From: Prevotella sp.
GTDB taxonomy: Bacteria; Bacteroidota; Bacteroidia; Bacteroidales; Bacteroidaceae
Reading direction: 5' to 3'
Length of the DNA: 18,014 nucleotides
Assembly (NCBI GenBank): GCA_021636625.1
Contig: JAJWLX010000066.1
Coordinates: forward strand, 1 to 18,014
Both the position numbers and the translations under genes were made by a program. The notes under the pieces are model-generated. The model worked only from the letters and a program-made list of their open reading frames with translations. It did not search any database and was not told the origin of the DNA. Position 1 is the first letter of the stretch, and each line of letters begins with the position of its first letter. Positions 1 through 6,480 of the stretch are shown here, piece after piece.

Positions 1-25
1 TTTCACCTCTTTATTTTTCCAAGTG

Positions 26-33
26 CAAATATA
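26..33 (-). promoter_or_regulatory. Possible leftward -7 box for a gene off the left edge
   Basis: On the minus strand this reads TATATTTG, a match to the Bacteroidetes -7 consensus TAnnTTTG. No well-spaced TTTG box is visible upstream of it. The sequence after it (minus strand, positions 12-1) is purine-rich and could hold a leader, so a divergent gene may start just outside the window. Only a weak inference. Confidence 0.35.
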
Positions 34-107
34 ATAGTAAGGGCAAAAGCTTTAATACCAAAATAATCACATATTATCATCGAATAACAAAAATTAAATT
101 GAAATAT

Positions 108-138
108 TTTGTGTTTTCTTCCTTTTAGAGTATCTTTG
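108..138 (+). promoter_or_regulatory. ilvA promoter (TTTG-N19-TATCTTTG)
   Basis: TTTG at 108-111 and TATCTTTG at 131-138 are separated by 19 bases, the spacing of the Bacteroidetes primary-sigma promoter. The leader to the ilvA ATG is about 60 bases and contains a 6-bp hairpin, TCAGGA at 153-158 with TCCTGA at 166-171. No leader peptide or riboswitch was recognised. Confidence 0.75.
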
Positions 139-202
139 CAGTCAAAAATCACTCAGGAACTATCATCCTGACAGATAACAGAATTAAAGCATATCAACGA
201 TT

Positions 203-1402
203 ATGTTACAACTTGACGATTTCTACAAGGCCCGCTTCGTGCTGAGCCACGTGATTAGAAAAACTGAGCTGGTTCACACACCGAGAATCAACCCAGATAG
301 TGATGTTTATCTGAAACCGGAATGCCTCCAGAAGACGGGGTCTTTCAAGATTCGAGGTGCATACTATAAGATTTCTCAACTCTCTCAGGAAGAGAAGGAG
401 AAGGGTGTGATTGCCTGTTCGGCAGGCAACCACGCACAGGGTGTGGCTCTCGGTGCTACCGCCATGGGAGTGAAGAGCCTCATCTGTCTGCCCGAGGGTG
501 CCCCTATCTCCAAGGTAGAGGCTACCAAGCGTCTGGGTGCAGAGGTCTGCCTGGTTCCGGGCGTCTATGATGACGCTTACCAGAAGGCGCTGCAGCTGAG
601 GGATGAGCACGGCTATACCTTCGTGCATCCTTTCGATGACGAGAAGGTGATTGCCGGACAGGGAACCATCGGACTGGAAATCCTCGACCAACTGCCTGAT
701 GTGGAAGCTGTGGTAGTGCCGGTAGGTGGCGGCGGACTGATTTCGGGAGTCGCTTTCGCCATCAAGTCGCTCAACCCCAACGTCAAGGTCTATGGAGTCC
801 AGGCAGAGGGAGCAGCCAGCATGGTTCAGAGTCTCCACGACCACAAGCAGGAGAAGCTGCCATCTGTGGCAACCGTAGCCGATGGCATCGCCGTGAAGGA
901 ACCGGGAAAGATTACCTTCGAAACCTGCTCCAACTATGTGGATGAAATCGTCACCGTAAGTGAGGACGAAATCTGCGCAGCCATCCTGAAGCTCCTCGAG
1001 AGCGAGAAGATGGTGGCTGAAGGAGCCGGAGCTGCAAGCGTAGCTGCCGTGATGTACAACAAGGTGCCGGTGAAGGGCAAGAAGACCATCTGCGTGGTAA
1101 GCGGCGGTAACATCGATGTTACCATCCTGAACCGCGTCATCAACCGTGGATTGGTAAAGAGCGGACGTCTCTGCACCATCGAGATGGAGCTGGACGACAA
1201 GCCGGGCGAGCTGGTAGAGGTAGCCTCCGTCATCGCAAGCCTGGGCGGCAACATCACGGGAGTTCATCACGACCGTTCTGCCAACCGCAACAAGGTGAAT
1301 GCCTGCGTGCTCCGTGTCACCATGGAGACCCGCGACTCCGCCCACGTCAAGGAAATCAAGAATGCCCTGGAACAGAAGGGCTTCCATCTCTGGATCATAT
1401 AG
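203..1402 (+). CDS. ilvA: Threonine ammonia-lyase (threonine dehydratase) with one ACT domain
   Basis: PLP enzyme that deaminates L-threonine to 2-oxobutanoate and ammonia, the first committed step towards isoleucine. Visible features are the PLP-lysine motif SFKIRGAY (Lys49), SAGNHAQG at 73-80, the glycine-rich phosphate loop VGGGGLISG at 174-182, and a C-terminal ACT domain from about 325 to 399 that starts near CTIEMELDDKPGELVEVAS. At 399 residues with one ACT domain it fits the medium-length IlvA class; E. coli IlvA is longer with two ACT-like modules and TdcB lacks one. The ACT domain implies allosteric control, but a biosynthetic versus catabolic role cannot be told from sequence alone. 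It lies 92 bases ahead of ridA, whose product neutralises the 2-aminocrotonate that IlvA releases. The ATG at 203 is the first start after a good promoter. Confidence 0.96.
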   Translation: MLQLDDFYKARFVLSHVIRKTELVHTPRINPDSDVYLKPECLQKTGSFKIRGAYYKISQLSQEEKEKGVIACSAGNHAQGVALGATAMGVKSLICLPEGAPISKVEATKRLGAEVCLVPGVYDDAYQKALQLRDEHGYTFVHPFDDEKVIAGQGTIGLEILDQLPDVEAVVVPVGGGGLISGVAFAIKSLNPNVKVYGVQAEGAASMVQSLHDHKQEKLPSVATVADGIAVKEPGKITFETCSNYVDEIVTVSEDEICAAILKLLESEKMVAEGAGAASVAAVMYNKVPVKGKKTICVVSGGNIDVTILNRVINRGLVKSGRLCTIEMELDDKPGELVEVASVIASLGGNITGVHHDRSANRNKVNACVLRVTMETRDSAHVKEIKNALEQKGFHLWII

Positions 1403-1405
1403 ATT

Positions 1406-1450
1406 TCTTCTGAGAGAACATTTTCTGAGAGAACATTTTCTGAAAGAATA
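1406..1450 (+). repeat. Three tandem 15-base units after ilvA
   Basis: Units at 1406-1420, 1421-1435 and 1436-1450 share the core TTCTGAGAGAACA; the second is TTTTCTGAGAGAACA and the third has drifted. They begin four bases after the ilvA stop codon. They are not self-complementary enough to act as a terminator, so read-through into ridA is plausible. Confidence 0.85.
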
Positions 1451-1494
1451 TAGTGAATAGAATATAAGTTATTAATTATAAAACATCAATTATC

Positions 1495-1869
1495 ATGAAC
1501 GCAATTCATACAGACAATGCGCCTGCAGCTATCGGTCCATATAGCCAGGCTATCGAAGTAAACGGTTTCGTATTTGCATCAGGCCAGATTCCTATCGACC
1601 CTGCAACAGGCAACTTCGTAGAGGGCGGCATCAAGGAGCAGACTCGTCAGAGCCTCACCAATGCCCAGAACATCCTGAAGGCAGCCGGCACCGACCTTTC
1701 TCACGTAGTGAAGACTACCGTTTATCTGAACAGCATGGACGATTTCGCAGCCATGAACGAGGTTTATGCCGAGTTCTTCAGCCAGCCATATCCAGCTCGT
1801 TCTGCCGTAGCTGTAGAGAAGTTACCAAAGGGCGCCCTCGTAGAGGTTGAGGTTTTGGCAGCTAAGTAA
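1495..1869 (+). CDS. ridA: 2-iminobutanoate/2-iminopropanoate deaminase (RidA/YjgF/UK114)
   Basis: Small cytosolic enzyme, a homotrimer in the known family, that hydrolyses the enamine/imine intermediates 2-aminoacrylate and 2-aminocrotonate made by PLP enzymes such as IlvA. The 124-residue length matches the family. Visible motifs are the N-terminal APAAIGPYSQA, ASGQIPIDPATG near residues 29-40, and the C-terminal PARSAVAVEKLPKGALVEVE, whose arginine corresponds to the catalytic Arg105 of E. coli RidA. No TAnnTTTG box lies in the 92 bases upstream, so it is probably transcribed with ilvA. A 7-bp inverted repeat, ATTCCTG at 1869-1875 with CAGGAAT at 1881-1887, directly follows the stop; it has no T-run and is at most a weak terminator. 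Confidence 0.95.
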   Translation: MNAIHTDNAPAAIGPYSQAIEVNGFVFASGQIPIDPATGNFVEGGIKEQTRQSLTNAQNILKAAGTDLSHVVKTTVYLNSMDDFAAMNEVYAEFFSQPYPARSAVAVEKLPKGALVEVEVLAAK

Positions 1870-1922
1870 TTCCTGCATTCCAGGAATCACAGGTCCGAAA
1901 ACAACAAGGAAAAATATTTTTG

Positions 1923-2708
1923 ATGGAATCCTGCATTACATTCAAGAATCTAAGCATTGGCTATCGTCCGAAGCATCAGCTCCGGGTGATAGCCTCTGCT
2001 GTTTCTGCCTCCCTGCATCCGGGCGAGCTCACCTGCCTCATCGGCGCCAACGGAGTGGGCAAATCCACCCTGCTCAGAACCCTTTGCGGTTTCCAGCCTG
2101 CCCTGGATGGCGAAATCCTTCTTCAGGATCAGCCTCTTTCCGCTTATCCGGCGCAGCAGCTAGCCCGTCAGATTGGCGTGGTTCTCACCTCCCGCATCGA
2201 TGTTCCCCAGCTGTCTGTCAAGGAGATTGTAGGCATCGGCAGGTCTCCCTACACCAATTTCTGGGGCACCCTGACTCCGGCAGATCAGCAGATAGTGGAT
2301 GAAGCCATCCACCAGGTCGGCATCCGTCACCTCGCCCAGCGCAACATCTCCGAGCTGAGCGATGGCGAGCGCCAGAAGACGATGATAGCCAAGGCGCTTG
2401 CCCAGCAGACCCGCATCATCATTCTCGACGAGCCTACCGCCTTCCTCGATTTCCCCAGCAAGGTAGAAACCCTTCAGATGCTCCGCCGCCTGGCACACAA
2501 GCAGCACAAGGCAATCCTGCTCTCCACCCACGATGTAGAGCTGGCGCTGCAGCTAGCCGACAGCCTCTGGCTGATGGAGCAGAACCGTCTCTCCGTCGGC
2601 ACTCCGAAGTCGCTTGCCGCCGATGGTTCCCTCTCGAGATTCATCGATCGCGACGGCATCCGGTTCAACCCGGAAGGAATGAGGATTGAAATCAATGAGT
2701 TTTCTTAA
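1923..2708 (+). CDS. ABC importer ATP-binding protein (FecE/BtuD-like, iron-siderophore or B12 type)
   Basis: Cytoplasmic ATPase subunit of a binding-protein-dependent importer. From the ATG at 1923 (261 residues) it shows Walker A GANGVGKST at 41-49, a signature SELSDGERQ near 143-151, Walker B RIIILDEPTAFLDF at 164-177 and the switch histidine in LLSTHDVELAL (His203). The length, the LSDGE signature and the TAFLDFPSK segment fit the siderophore/cobalamin/heme family (FecE, FhuC, BtuD). The substrate cannot be assigned. A TTG codon at 1920 is in frame, but ATG at 1923 is preferred, with AAGGA at 1906-1910 upstream. It starts 53 bases after ridA and could be read from the same transcript. The oddity is that no membrane permease or binding protein is present anywhere in the window. 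Confidence 0.88.
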   Translation: MESCITFKNLSIGYRPKHQLRVIASAVSASLHPGELTCLIGANGVGKSTLLRTLCGFQPALDGEILLQDQPLSAYPAQQLARQIGVVLTSRIDVPQLSVKEIVGIGRSPYTNFWGTLTPADQQIVDEAIHQVGIRHLAQRNISELSDGERQKTMIAKALAQQTRIIILDEPTAFLDFPSKVETLQMLRRLAHKQHKAILLSTHDVELALQLADSLWLMEQNRLSVGTPKSLAADGSLSRFIDRDGIRFNPEGMRIEINEFS

Positions 2709-2722
2709 TTGATTTTATTCTA

Positions 2723-2738
2723 TGCTTGCACGCAAGCA
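2723..2738. terminator. Short hairpin after the ABC ATPase gene
   Basis: A 7-bp perfect inverted repeat, TGCTTGC at 2723-2729 and GCAAGCA at 2732-2738, lies 15 bases after the stop of the ABC gene. No T-run follows, so intrinsic termination is uncertain. Confidence 0.3.
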
Positions 2739-2806
2739 CATGAAGAAGAATTCTCAAGTGACTCACTTTGCTAATTCAAGTAGTTCTGTTAGGCAACATT
2801 ACATTT

Positions 2807-2827
2807 TTATTCGCTGCTACCGAATAA
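2807..2827. repeat. 21-base palindromic motif, left copy
   Basis: Arms TTATTCG (2807-2813) and CGAATAA (2821-2827) flank the centre CTGCTAC. Near-identical copies occur at 6773-6793 and, in reverse orientation, at 6806-6826. Function unknown; it resembles a protein-binding site or the end of a mobile unit. Confidence 0.85.
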
Positions 2828-2894
2828 ATAATCACTAAAACATCTTTTTTAGAAAAAAGTCAAGGAAAATAATAGGAGTTAGCAAAATTATTGC

Positions 2895-2902
2895 TATCTT
2901 TG
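2895..2902 (+). promoter_or_regulatory. -7 box TATCTTTG ahead of the micro-ORF
   Basis: Perfect TAnnTTTG match, 8 bases upstream of an ATG at 2911. No TTTG box is seen at the expected distance, so the promoter call rests on the -7 element alone. Confidence 0.45.
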
Positions 2903-2910
2903 CAATTGGA

Positions 2911-2994
2911 ATGGCTAGTAATGAAAATGCTAATGCCAATTCCACAGGTAGGAGTTCATGCTTAACAGGCTGCCCGACCTGCACATATTTTTGA
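2911..2994 (+). CDS. Possible 27-residue Cys-rich micro-protein
   Basis: An ATG directly after the -7 box at 2895-2902 opens a 27-codon frame that begins MASNENANANSTGR and ends SSCLTGCPTCTYF before TGA. The polar, Asn-rich first half and the compact C-x3-C-x2-C tail look like a leader plus core or a small metal- or disulfide-bound peptide. Start and box are only 8 bases apart, so translation would be nearly leaderless; the helicase and pseudouridine synthase genes of this window have the same arrangement. No modifying enzyme or transporter sits beside it. It could equally be a chance frame within a structured leader RNA. Confidence 0.25.
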   Translation: MASNENANANSTGRSSCLTGCPTCTYF

Positions 2995-2999
2995 TATTT

Positions 3000-3188
3000 A
3001 TGGACAATGATGTCCATGTTCTCTTCATACGAACAACCGCCAAACGTTCAAAGTTACGAGAGCATGAGACAGCGTGGTCCACGTCATATGGCGTGGTCTG
3101 CCTGTTCTTGCTTGTAGCTTTAGGTTTGCTTGGCGGTTGACCTGTATGAAAAGCAAGGATTAGTGCAGTTCACGCCTTTTTGCTTTTC
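3000..3188 (+). ncRNA. Candidate structured RNA or leader upstream of the HTH gene
   Basis: Three complementary arm pairs occur within 190 bases: ATGGACA (3000-3006) with TGTCCAT (3011-3017) around a 4-base loop; CAACCGCCAA (3034-3043) with TTGGCGGTTG (3130-3139), which closes a domain with further short GTGG/CCAC pairings; and GAAAAGCAA (3148-3156) with TTGCTTTTC (3180-3188). All three are perfect. They precede the helix-turn-helix gene by about 40 bases. Whether they form in RNA, or are DNA-level sites, cannot be decided from one sequence. Confidence 0.3.
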
Positions 3189-3229
3189 TCCCCCCATATT
3201 ATATAATGTATAACATAATCAGAATTGTT

Positions 3230-3451
3230 ATGATTAATATTGGTGAAAACATCAAGGAAGAACTGGACCGACAAGAACGAACCATCAGTTGGCTGGCTCG
3301 CAAGTTGAATCGTACCCGTACTTACGTATATCGTATGCTTAAAAAAAACAGCATCGACACAAGCGTCTTAGCGCAAATCTCCCAGCTCTTGGGAAGAGAC
3401 TTCTTTCAAGAATTGTCTCAAGAGTTTTCTAACACAAAAGAGGAGAACTGA
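3230..3451 (+). CDS. Small helix-turn-helix (XRE-like) DNA-binding protein
   Basis: A 73-residue, highly charged protein from the ATG at 3230 (MINIGENIKEELDRQ). The segment TISWLARKLNRTRTYVYRMLKKNSID at about 18-43 has the layout of a lambda-repressor/XRE helix-turn-helix: WLAR as the first helix, NRTRTYVYRML as the recognition helix, and the following ISQLLG helix. The protein is little more than this domain, with an acidic tail. An upstream in-frame ATG at 3206 would add eight residues (MYNIIRIV) that fit the fold less well. It is the only recognisable regulator in the window and its stop lies 63 bases from the end of the convergent adhesin gene. It is a reasonable candidate to bind the repeated half-sites at 3456-3481 and 6699-6738, but that is inference. 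Confidence 0.7.
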   Translation: MINIGENIKEELDRQERTISWLARKLNRTRTYVYRMLKKNSIDTSVLAQISQLLGRDFFQELSQEFSNTKEEN

Positions 3452-3455
3452 TCAA

Positions 3456-3481
3456 ACACTTTTGTACCTTTGATGATACAC
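3456..3481 (+). repeat. 26-base site, left inverted copy of the fimbrial operator
   Basis: This site shares 21 of 26 bases, without gaps, with the minus-strand sequence at 6698-6723. Both begin ACACTTTTGTA and contain TGATACA. It lies between the end of the HTH gene and the end of the convergent adhesin gene, and it includes a TACCTTTG box at 3465-3472. No plus-strand gene follows it. Confidence 0.75.
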
Positions 3482-3502
3482 GAGATAGCACCCACATATT
3501 GC

Positions 3503-3525
3503 GGGTTGTGTTTTTAGAACACAAA
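3503..3525 (-). terminator. Weak hairpins at the end of the adhesin gene
   Basis: TGTGTT (3507-3512) and AACACA (3518-3523) form a 6-bp stem that overlaps the adhesin stop codon. A second imperfect stem, with ACCC and GGGT arms, lies at about 3491-3506. Neither has a proper T-run on the minus strand, so termination here is uncertain. Confidence 0.3.
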
Positions 3526-5115
3526 ACAGAGACGAACGGCACGAGGATAAGAATTGGTTCTCCATCCCCAATATCCGGGTTCCTCATCAGGGATACGACC
3601 CTCAAAAGTATACACCCAAAATCCCACTTCACCATTAAAAGTTGTTTTTGCTGCGAAATTACTTTCTTTCCAAAAAGCATTACCGCCAGCATCCAACATC
3701 GCCTGTCTAACATTTCCCGAACCCCAATGATGACTATTCGAAGGACTATATAAATTATCTCCTGGAAAACCATATTTTGTTCCACCAAAAGCATCAAACA
3801 TACGATTCCATTCTTCTATAGAAGGAATATGCCAACCTGAGCTAAATTTCATAGCTGCCCCTTTATAAGTTTTAGCAATTTCTACAGCATCATCATAATT
3901 TACTTCAGTTGTTCCAACTTTGTTTACATTCTCCAATGCAAACGCAATACCATGATTATATGGAGCTGCAGCAGCTTCATTTCCTACATAAGCAATAAAT
4001 CCTACCGGCTCCTTACCAGCAGCCTTTGCCAGAGAAACCGTCTTATATACGCTGCCGTCAGCACATATAATTTTTCCCAAGTCACCAGCCGTTACGCTCT
4101 TTAATATCACGCTCACTCTATTACCATCTTCCTCAGCCCCATTACCATCCAAGGTGATGGCGGCTTTATAGCTTTTACTCGGATAGATAGTATAGTCGGT
4201 ATAGTCGGTATAATCTGCTGCTGAATAAGCAGAAGGTAATTCTAAACCACCCAGATAATAGTAGAACGTAGTTTCCCACATCTGCGAATGCGCTTTTATC
4301 TTCAGATAGCTAGCATTGGCAGGGGCATATTTACCTGAACGATAACCCCAGCCTTTGGAGTTGAGATTCGTACCTTTAGGTAAAGGATTCATCAGAATCT
4401 GTCCGGTAAAGGTCTTGGTATGACCGCTCTCATTGTTACTTGTAAACTTCACCTCTTTTCCGTCGTAATATTCAGCAGACTGCATCGTTCCGCTAATATA
4501 TGCAGTCTTCGGAAGATGGCACAACTGGTAACTGTCCAACACGATGTTGAGCCCAGTTTTTGTATCCTTGTTTATTTTGATAGAAAAGCTGAAGTCGCTG
4601 TATATTTTATTCAAGGCAATGGAGCAAGTAGAACTAGTGGTACTGTATCCAGTTTTCTTGCCAAACATAACATTGGTAATGTTAGGAGTTCCAGCAGAAG
4701 TAAGCACCTTATAACATACTTTATCAAAATCAGCCTTACTGTTAACTCTCGAAATACCCAAAGTTGATTCAAACTGGCTGGAGTTAGCCACAGCATACAC
4801 AGTACAATTGCTCGCTTTTCTAGTCATAACCTTTAAGGAAGTTGCATTAGATGCCTTACCCTTGCCGATGGCGTTACCATTCTGGTCGAAAATGAAAACG
4901 GCGATGTCAGAAATTGAATTATCACTACTTACGGTGCGAGAACCACCCTTTACAGAGTCCTTGGCATCAGTAATATTGAACACAAAAGATACAGTTGTTT
5001 CCGATTCAGATTCAGAAACAACAGACGCCATTTCATCGCTACATGAGAACATCAACATAGCGAAGAACTGACATATAAAAGCGAAAAATATCTTAGTTAT
5101 ACTATTCTGCATCAT
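3514..5115 (-). CDS. Fimbrial adhesin-like lipoprotein (fimbrillin-type N-domain plus C-terminal lectin/FISUMP-like domain)
   Basis: A 533-residue secreted lipoprotein. The signal peptide ends in a lipobox LMFSC with Cys25. Residues of about 40-345 look like a fimbrillin-family beta domain: an early DIAVFIFDQNGNAIG strand, and IYPSKSYKAAITLDGNG near 310-326, which matches the 'P-x-K-x-Y' end of Mfa/FimA-type modules. From about 347 a separate domain follows with CADGSVYKTVSLAKAAGK, PVGFIAYVGN, the SGWHIPSIEEWNRMF segment at 426-440, and a terminal AVRLCFVF. This layout is known from Bacteroidales minor or tip pilus subunits and C-type-lectin-like/FISUMP domains. A DYT triplet is repeated three times at 301-309. 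As the last gene of the operon it is the likely accessory or tip subunit. Either of two adjacent ATG codons may be the start. Ligand unknown. Confidence 0.75.
   Translation of the reverse strand: MMQNSITKIFFAFICQFFAMLMFSCSDEMASVVSESESETTVSFVFNITDAKDSVKGGSRTVSSDNSISDIAVFIFDQNGNAIGKGKASNATSLKVMTRKASNCTVYAVANSSQFESTLGISRVNSKADFDKVCYKVLTSAGTPNITNVMFGKKTGYSTTSSTCSIALNKIYSDFSFSIKINKDTKTGLNIVLDSYQLCHLPKTAYISGTMQSAEYYDGKEVKFTSNNESGHTKTFTGQILMNPLPKGTNLNSKGWGYRSGKYAPANASYLKIKAHSQMWETTFYYYLGGLELPSAYSAADYTDYTDYTIYPSKSYKAAITLDGNGAEEDGNRVSVILKSVTAGDLGKIICADGSVYKTVSLAKAAGKEPVGFIAYVGNEAAAAPYNHGIAFALENVNKVGTTEVNYDDAVEIAKTYKGAAMKFSSGWHIPSIEEWNRMFDAFGGTKYGFPGDNLYSPSNSHHWGSGNVRQAMLDAGGNAFWKESNFAAKTTFNGEVGFWVYTFEGRIPDEEPGYWGWRTNSYPRAVRLCFVF
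4191..4217 (-). repeat. Three 9-base tandem units inside the adhesin gene
   Basis: On the plus strand TATAGTCGG at 4191-4199 and 4200-4208, with a drifted copy at 4209-4217; they encode DYT DYT DYT at residues 301-309, just before the end of the fimbrillin-like domain. In-frame slippage here would change linker length without breaking the gene. Confidence 0.85.
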
Positions 5116-5138
5116 GGAAAGAGAGTTTCGTTATCTAT

Positions 5139-5231
5139 TTACTCAAACGGAACGACCTTAACGGTTATTTCATTAGCATCGTCAAATTGTACGACTATCA
5201 CATTATTACTTCCTGCCTTAACAGCCAGCAG
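5139..5231 (-). pseudogene. 30-codon open tail without a start, between fimbrillin and adhesin
   Basis: Directly after the fimbrillin stop (TAA TCA TAA on the minus strand) the same frame is open again for 30 codons. It reads LLAVKAGSNNVIVVQFDD followed by ANEITVKVVPFE, then TAA. There is no ATG. The alternating hydrophobic/polar pattern looks like two beta strands, so it may be the 3' end of a deleted surface-protein gene. It could also be chance. Confidence 0.35.
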
Positions 5232-5237
5232 TTATGA

Positions 5238-6429
5238 TTACTGGAATGTGGTTGACTGATCAATACCCGTAAATGATACGACATTAATCGTGACAGTTGC
5301 AGTTGTCGGATCTATATCAGAACCAGGACTTGCCGACCCAATTGTCTTGATAGTCACACTACACTTATAGTTTTTATTTGGATAAACCTGATACTCGTTT
5401 GTACTAGCCTCAGCAACGCTATGGCTACCATCAGACTTCACATTAGAGTTAAGTTTGACTGGATAATAAACAGTCTTTGCTGGCGCAGAGCCTGCACCAT
5501 CAGGATCAAACTGTCCCTTGATAACAAGTTTAGTCTTGTTGGCATCCACATTATTGTTAGGAGTTGTATAGAAATAATACTTCGTGCCGAAAGTATTGGT
5601 TCCGCTTAAAGCTGTCGCTCCAGTAGAAATATCACCTGTTGAAAGGAACTCAGCGGCAGATGAAGAGCTCGACTCACCGGTAAAATAAGTTGAAGTTGAT
5701 ATATATGGATTGGCATCATCAAAAGTCAATCCATCAGGAGCATTGTATATAAAAATCTCTGTAGGAGTGAAAGTTGCCGCTGAATAAGGACCATCAGAAG
5801 CAAATTCTACCTTCAAACTTTCCAAAGTAATCTTTGATGTAAGGTGAATAGGTTGTACCAGAACCGCTCACTGTAGCTGTACCCAACATAGGGATATTGT
5901 TGTTCACAGCAATACCATCTGTAGGACTAGACTTATCTGATTTTGTGTAAAGGGCCTGGGCTGCCGTCAAAGTTTTCTTCTTGAAATCTGCTGCAGTAGT
6001 AACTCCTGCAAAAAGAGATGCAGGTGCATTAACAGCTACCAGAATCTGGTCAGTATTGGTAAGTTGAGTGGTTACCACACTAACAGTAGCCGTACCATTG
6101 GTACCATTATAGAAAAGATGAGAGCCTGCAGTAGCTGCACTTTCTGTAGAAGTAGGAGAAAATTCCTGAACGGCACGAACCGTATTACCAGCCTGATCAA
6201 AGATACCGATGGTAATACGATTCATGGTATTCTCATTAGTCGTATTAGGATCTGCACTTGCAGCTGCCTTAGTAAGTACCTGCGTCTTGATGGTAAGAGT
6301 AAGCTGCGTCTCTTCATTATCATTGGCTGAAACAGAATTAAATTCATCAGCCGATGAACAAGATGACACGAAACCAGCTGTCAGCACTGCAACCATGAAG
6401 GCTGACAAAAATAAGTAAGTTCTTTTCAT
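5238..6429 (-). pseudogene. Major fimbrillin (FimA/Mfa1-type) lipoprotein gene, frameshifted
   Basis: Two overlapping frames together make one fimbrillin of about 396 residues. The first (6429 down to 5794) has a lipoprotein signal ending VSSC with Cys24, then QLTLTIKTQVLTKAA and MNRITIGIFDQAGN, the usual start of the N-terminal pilin domain. It then runs out of frame into KDYFGKFEGRICF and a stop. The second frame continues with ITLESLKVEFASDGPYSAAT and FTPTEIFIYNAPDG and ends with the typical YPNKNYKCSVTIKTIG block and a last strand ATVTINVVSFTG. Removing one base from the AAA run at 5833-5835 joins SPYIK to ITLESLKVEF. In this family the protein is exported as a lipoprotein, processed, and polymerised by strand exchange into the pilus shaft. 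This copy cannot make it unless the shift is programmed, reversible or a sequencing error. Confidence 0.8.
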
Positions 6430-6480
6430 ACGTTATCTATTTTAATCAATTAATATCTATTATTCTATATATAACTTATT

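Larger units (their letters stand above)
2709..3229. other. Gene-poor 520-base stretch with micro-ORFs and inverted repeats
   Basis: No ORF of normal length is convincing here. The stretch holds, in order, the hairpin at 2723-2738, a 21-base palindrome at 2807-2827, a -7 box at 2895-2902, a possible 27-codon Cys-rich micro-ORF at 2911-2994, a perfect hairpin at 3000-3017, a long-range 10-bp inverted repeat (3034-3043 with 3130-3139) and a hairpin at 3148-3188. Two overlapping small frames also occur: 3000-3140, 46 residues with a hydrophobic tail GVVCLFLLVALGLLGG, and 3007-3117, 36 residues. Neither has independent support. The density of complementary arms suggests that a structured leader or non-coding RNA is at least as likely as peptides. 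Confidence 0.5.

Noticed and set aside
206..1387. Long minus-strand frame opposite ilvA
   Set aside because: It is a codon-bias shadow of ilvA with a His/Leu-rich composition and no recognisable domain.
3000..3140. 46-codon frame with a hydrophobic C-terminus, and an overlapping 36-codon frame at 3007-3117
   Set aside because: Both lie across strong inverted repeats and overlap each other; no promoter or start context favours either, so they are not called as genes.
2709..3205. Possible tRNA or integrase attachment site
   Set aside because: No cloverleaf, no CCA end and no integrase or transposase gene in the window.
4191..4217. Short direct repeats considered as a CRISPR-like array
   Set aside because: The units are 9 bases, contiguous and in frame in the adhesin gene; there are no spacers and no cas genes in the window.
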